Shown here piece by piece: positions 28,360-29,347 of a DNA stretch of 29,347 bases. This DNA is from Dehalococcoidia bacterium. Lineage in GTDB: Bacteria; Chloroflexota; Dehalococcoidia; Dehalococcoidales; DAOWKM01. A program made the translations under genes and the position numbers. The notes under the pieces are model-generated. The model had not been told where the DNA came from, searched no databases, and saw only the letters and a list, made by a program, of their open reading frames with translations. The stretch covers positions 1-29,347 of the forward strand of contig DAOWKM010000072.1 in the NCBI GenBank assembly GCA_030643695.1. The letters are read 5' to 3'. Each line of letters begins with the position of its first letter. Position 1 is the stretch's first letter.

Positions 28360-29347
28360 GTGGAGAATATTCTGGCTCAAGCTAAAAGGGTAGCCGAGGA
28401 GGCTGAGGTCTTTATGGTCTCCTCGGAGGAGACTCCCGTCCAGTTCGAGGCTAACCGCCTGAAGCACATCCAGAGCAAGCAGGGCAGCTATGTGGCGCTG
28501 CGTGTTATCAAACAAGGCAGGATTGGCTACGCCTCTACTACTGGATTAGGTGATAGCCAGAATTTGGTCAATATGGCAGTAGAAACAGCCCAGTTCGGTA
28601 TGCCAGTCAAGTTTGAACTTCCTTCCCTGACCACCTATCCCCAGGTTGAGGTCTTTGACCCTAATGTAGAGTCGGTATCTGTGGAGGAGATGGTTCAGCT
28701 TGGTGAAGAACTCATTGACATAGTTAGAGGTCATACTCCAGATATTGTGTGTGAGGCAGAAGTGGCTAAGGCTGTCGGTTCAGTCCGGATTATAAATTCT
28801 CGTGGTGGGCAGGCAAATTATCGGCAGAGCGCCTTTAGCCTGGGCATTGAGGGTAGTCTGATTCATAACACTGATATGCTCTTCGTTGGTGAAGGTCAGA
28901 GTTCCTGCCATCCGCTGACCGAGCCTAAGGTGGTAACCGAGGTGGTGCTTTACCAGCTTGAGCTAGCCCGGAACCGGGCTTCAGTATCAACTCAATCGCT
29001 ACCGGTAATTTTTACCCCTCGTGGGGTAGCTAGCGCCTTAATCTCGTCCTTGATGGCCGCTTTCAATGGCAAGGTAGTTCTGGAAGGGGCTTCCCCGATA
29101 GGTAATCGGCTGGGTCAGCCGGTTTTTGATAAAAAGCTGTGGCTGTGGGACGACCCTACAATAGCCTACCGCCCTGAAAGCCGTCCCTGCGATGATGAGG
29201 GTATGCCCAGTCAGCGCACCCCCCTTATTGAACAGGGAAGTATAGCCAACTTTCTTTACGACCGGCAAACCGCCTCTCTGGCTCACACCCGGAGCACCGG
29301 TAATGGTAGCAGAAATGGCGGATTGCCTGCGCCTTCACCCAGTGCCT
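28360..29347 (+). CDS. tldE: TldE/PmbA subunit, truncated by the window end
   Basis: The first ~329 codons of the partner subunit of TldD. TldE/PmbA lacks the zinc motif and forms the other half of the heterodimer. The sequence begins (GTG) ENILAQAKRVAEEAEVF and continues QFEANRLKHIQSKQGSYVALRV, SFG-like FSLGIEGS and later TPRGVAS (~residues 224-230). The final part reads STGNGSRNGGLPAPSPSA, typical of the C-terminal third of the family. No HExxxH is present, as expected. The start adjoins the tldD stop with no gap, implying translational coupling. The reading frame is open to the last base. Confidence 0.87.
   Translation, partial: MENILAQAKRVAEEAEVFMVSSEETPVQFEANRLKHIQSKQGSYVALRVIKQGRIGYASTTGLGDSQNLVNMAVETAQFGMPVKFELPSLTTYPQVEVFDPNVESVSVEEMVQLGEELIDIVRGHTPDIVCEAEVAKAVGSVRIINSRGGQANYRQSAFSLGIEGSLIHNTDMLFVGEGQSSCHPLTEPKVVTEVVLYQLELARNRASVSTQSLPVIFTPRGVASALISSLMAAFNGKVVLEGASPIGNRLGQPVFDKKLWLWDDPTIAYRPESRPCDDEGMPSQRTPLIEQGSIANFLYDRQTASLAHTRSTGNGSRNGGLPAPSPSA

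Noticed and set aside
1..29347. tRNA, rRNA, CRISPR arrays, transposases
   Set aside because: No cloverleaf, rRNA-like block, spaced repeat array or transposase-like protein was found when reading both strands by eye; a covariance-model search would be needed to exclude small RNAs.

Overview
The window is a gene-dense stretch of about 29 kb from a mid-GC bacterium, most likely an anaerobe. Evidence for anaerobic life is a cobalamin-dependent (class II) ribonucleotide reductase, a 2-hydroxyacyl-CoA dehydratase/benzoyl-CoA reductase-type cluster with oxygen-sensitive Fe-S activases, and a membrane heterodisulfide-reductase-like Fe-S oxidoreductase. The gene mix (recA-recX-rny-ymdB run, FmdB zinc ribbon, DUF763, ArsA-like ATPase, COG2231 endonuclease III relative) recalls Chloroflexota, perhaps Dehalococcoidia. 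That placement is inferred from impressions of the proteins only, without any search. No tRNA, rRNA, CRISPR array or transposase was seen.

Layout. 1-1100: two small membrane-protein genes on the minus strand with a clear promoter, then about 430 non-coding bases packed with GC-rich hairpins. 1101-2566: EVE-domain protein, DUF1461 membrane protein and a small CxxCxGxG zinc protein, followed by a direct repeat. 2652-4295 (minus): small membrane protein, a DUF763 gene broken by a one-base frameshift, and an FmdB-type zinc ribbon gene whose promoter implies a nearly leaderless mRNA. 4405-11374 (plus): nadE, recA, recX, rny, ymdB, a PHP phosphoesterase, plsY and a zinc-finger membrane protein. 11404-17652 (plus): a membrane Fe-S oxidoreductase, two dehydratase/reductase subunits and two ATPase activases. 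The first activase appears to start at a rare ATT codon. 17666-18454 (minus): sirtuin. 18597-20013 (plus): ArsA/Get3-like ATPase and a coupled small protein, converging on a COG2231 glycosylase-like gene (minus). 20808-23932 (plus): nrdR and nrdJ behind a promoter carrying two NrdR-type boxes 31 bp apart. 23971-26270: a lower-GC segment with a DUF3467 gene, an unknown gene and a convergent, tail-overlapping restriction-modification pair (N4/N6 methyltransferase plus MvaI/BcnI-family endonuclease). 26424-29347 (plus): NYN-domain protein, tldD and the 5' part of tldE/pmbA, which runs off the window.

How the genes work together. The 11-18 kb cluster reads as an electron-transfer and ATP-driven acyl-CoA (or aromatic-CoA) reduction/dehydration module: activases energise the electron and the two catalytic subunits use it. 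The membrane Fe-S protein could connect the module to quinone or an electron-transfer flavoprotein. recA/recX and the COG2231 protein belong to DNA repair, rny/ymdB/PHP to RNA and nucleotide turnover, and nrdR/nrdJ to a self-regulated dNTP supply operon. The restriction pair is the most likely transferred segment. The signals I rate most worth checking are the ATT start, the paired and unequal activases, the DUF763 frameshift, the tandem NrdR boxes and the palindrome inside the consensus promoter of the methyltransferase.
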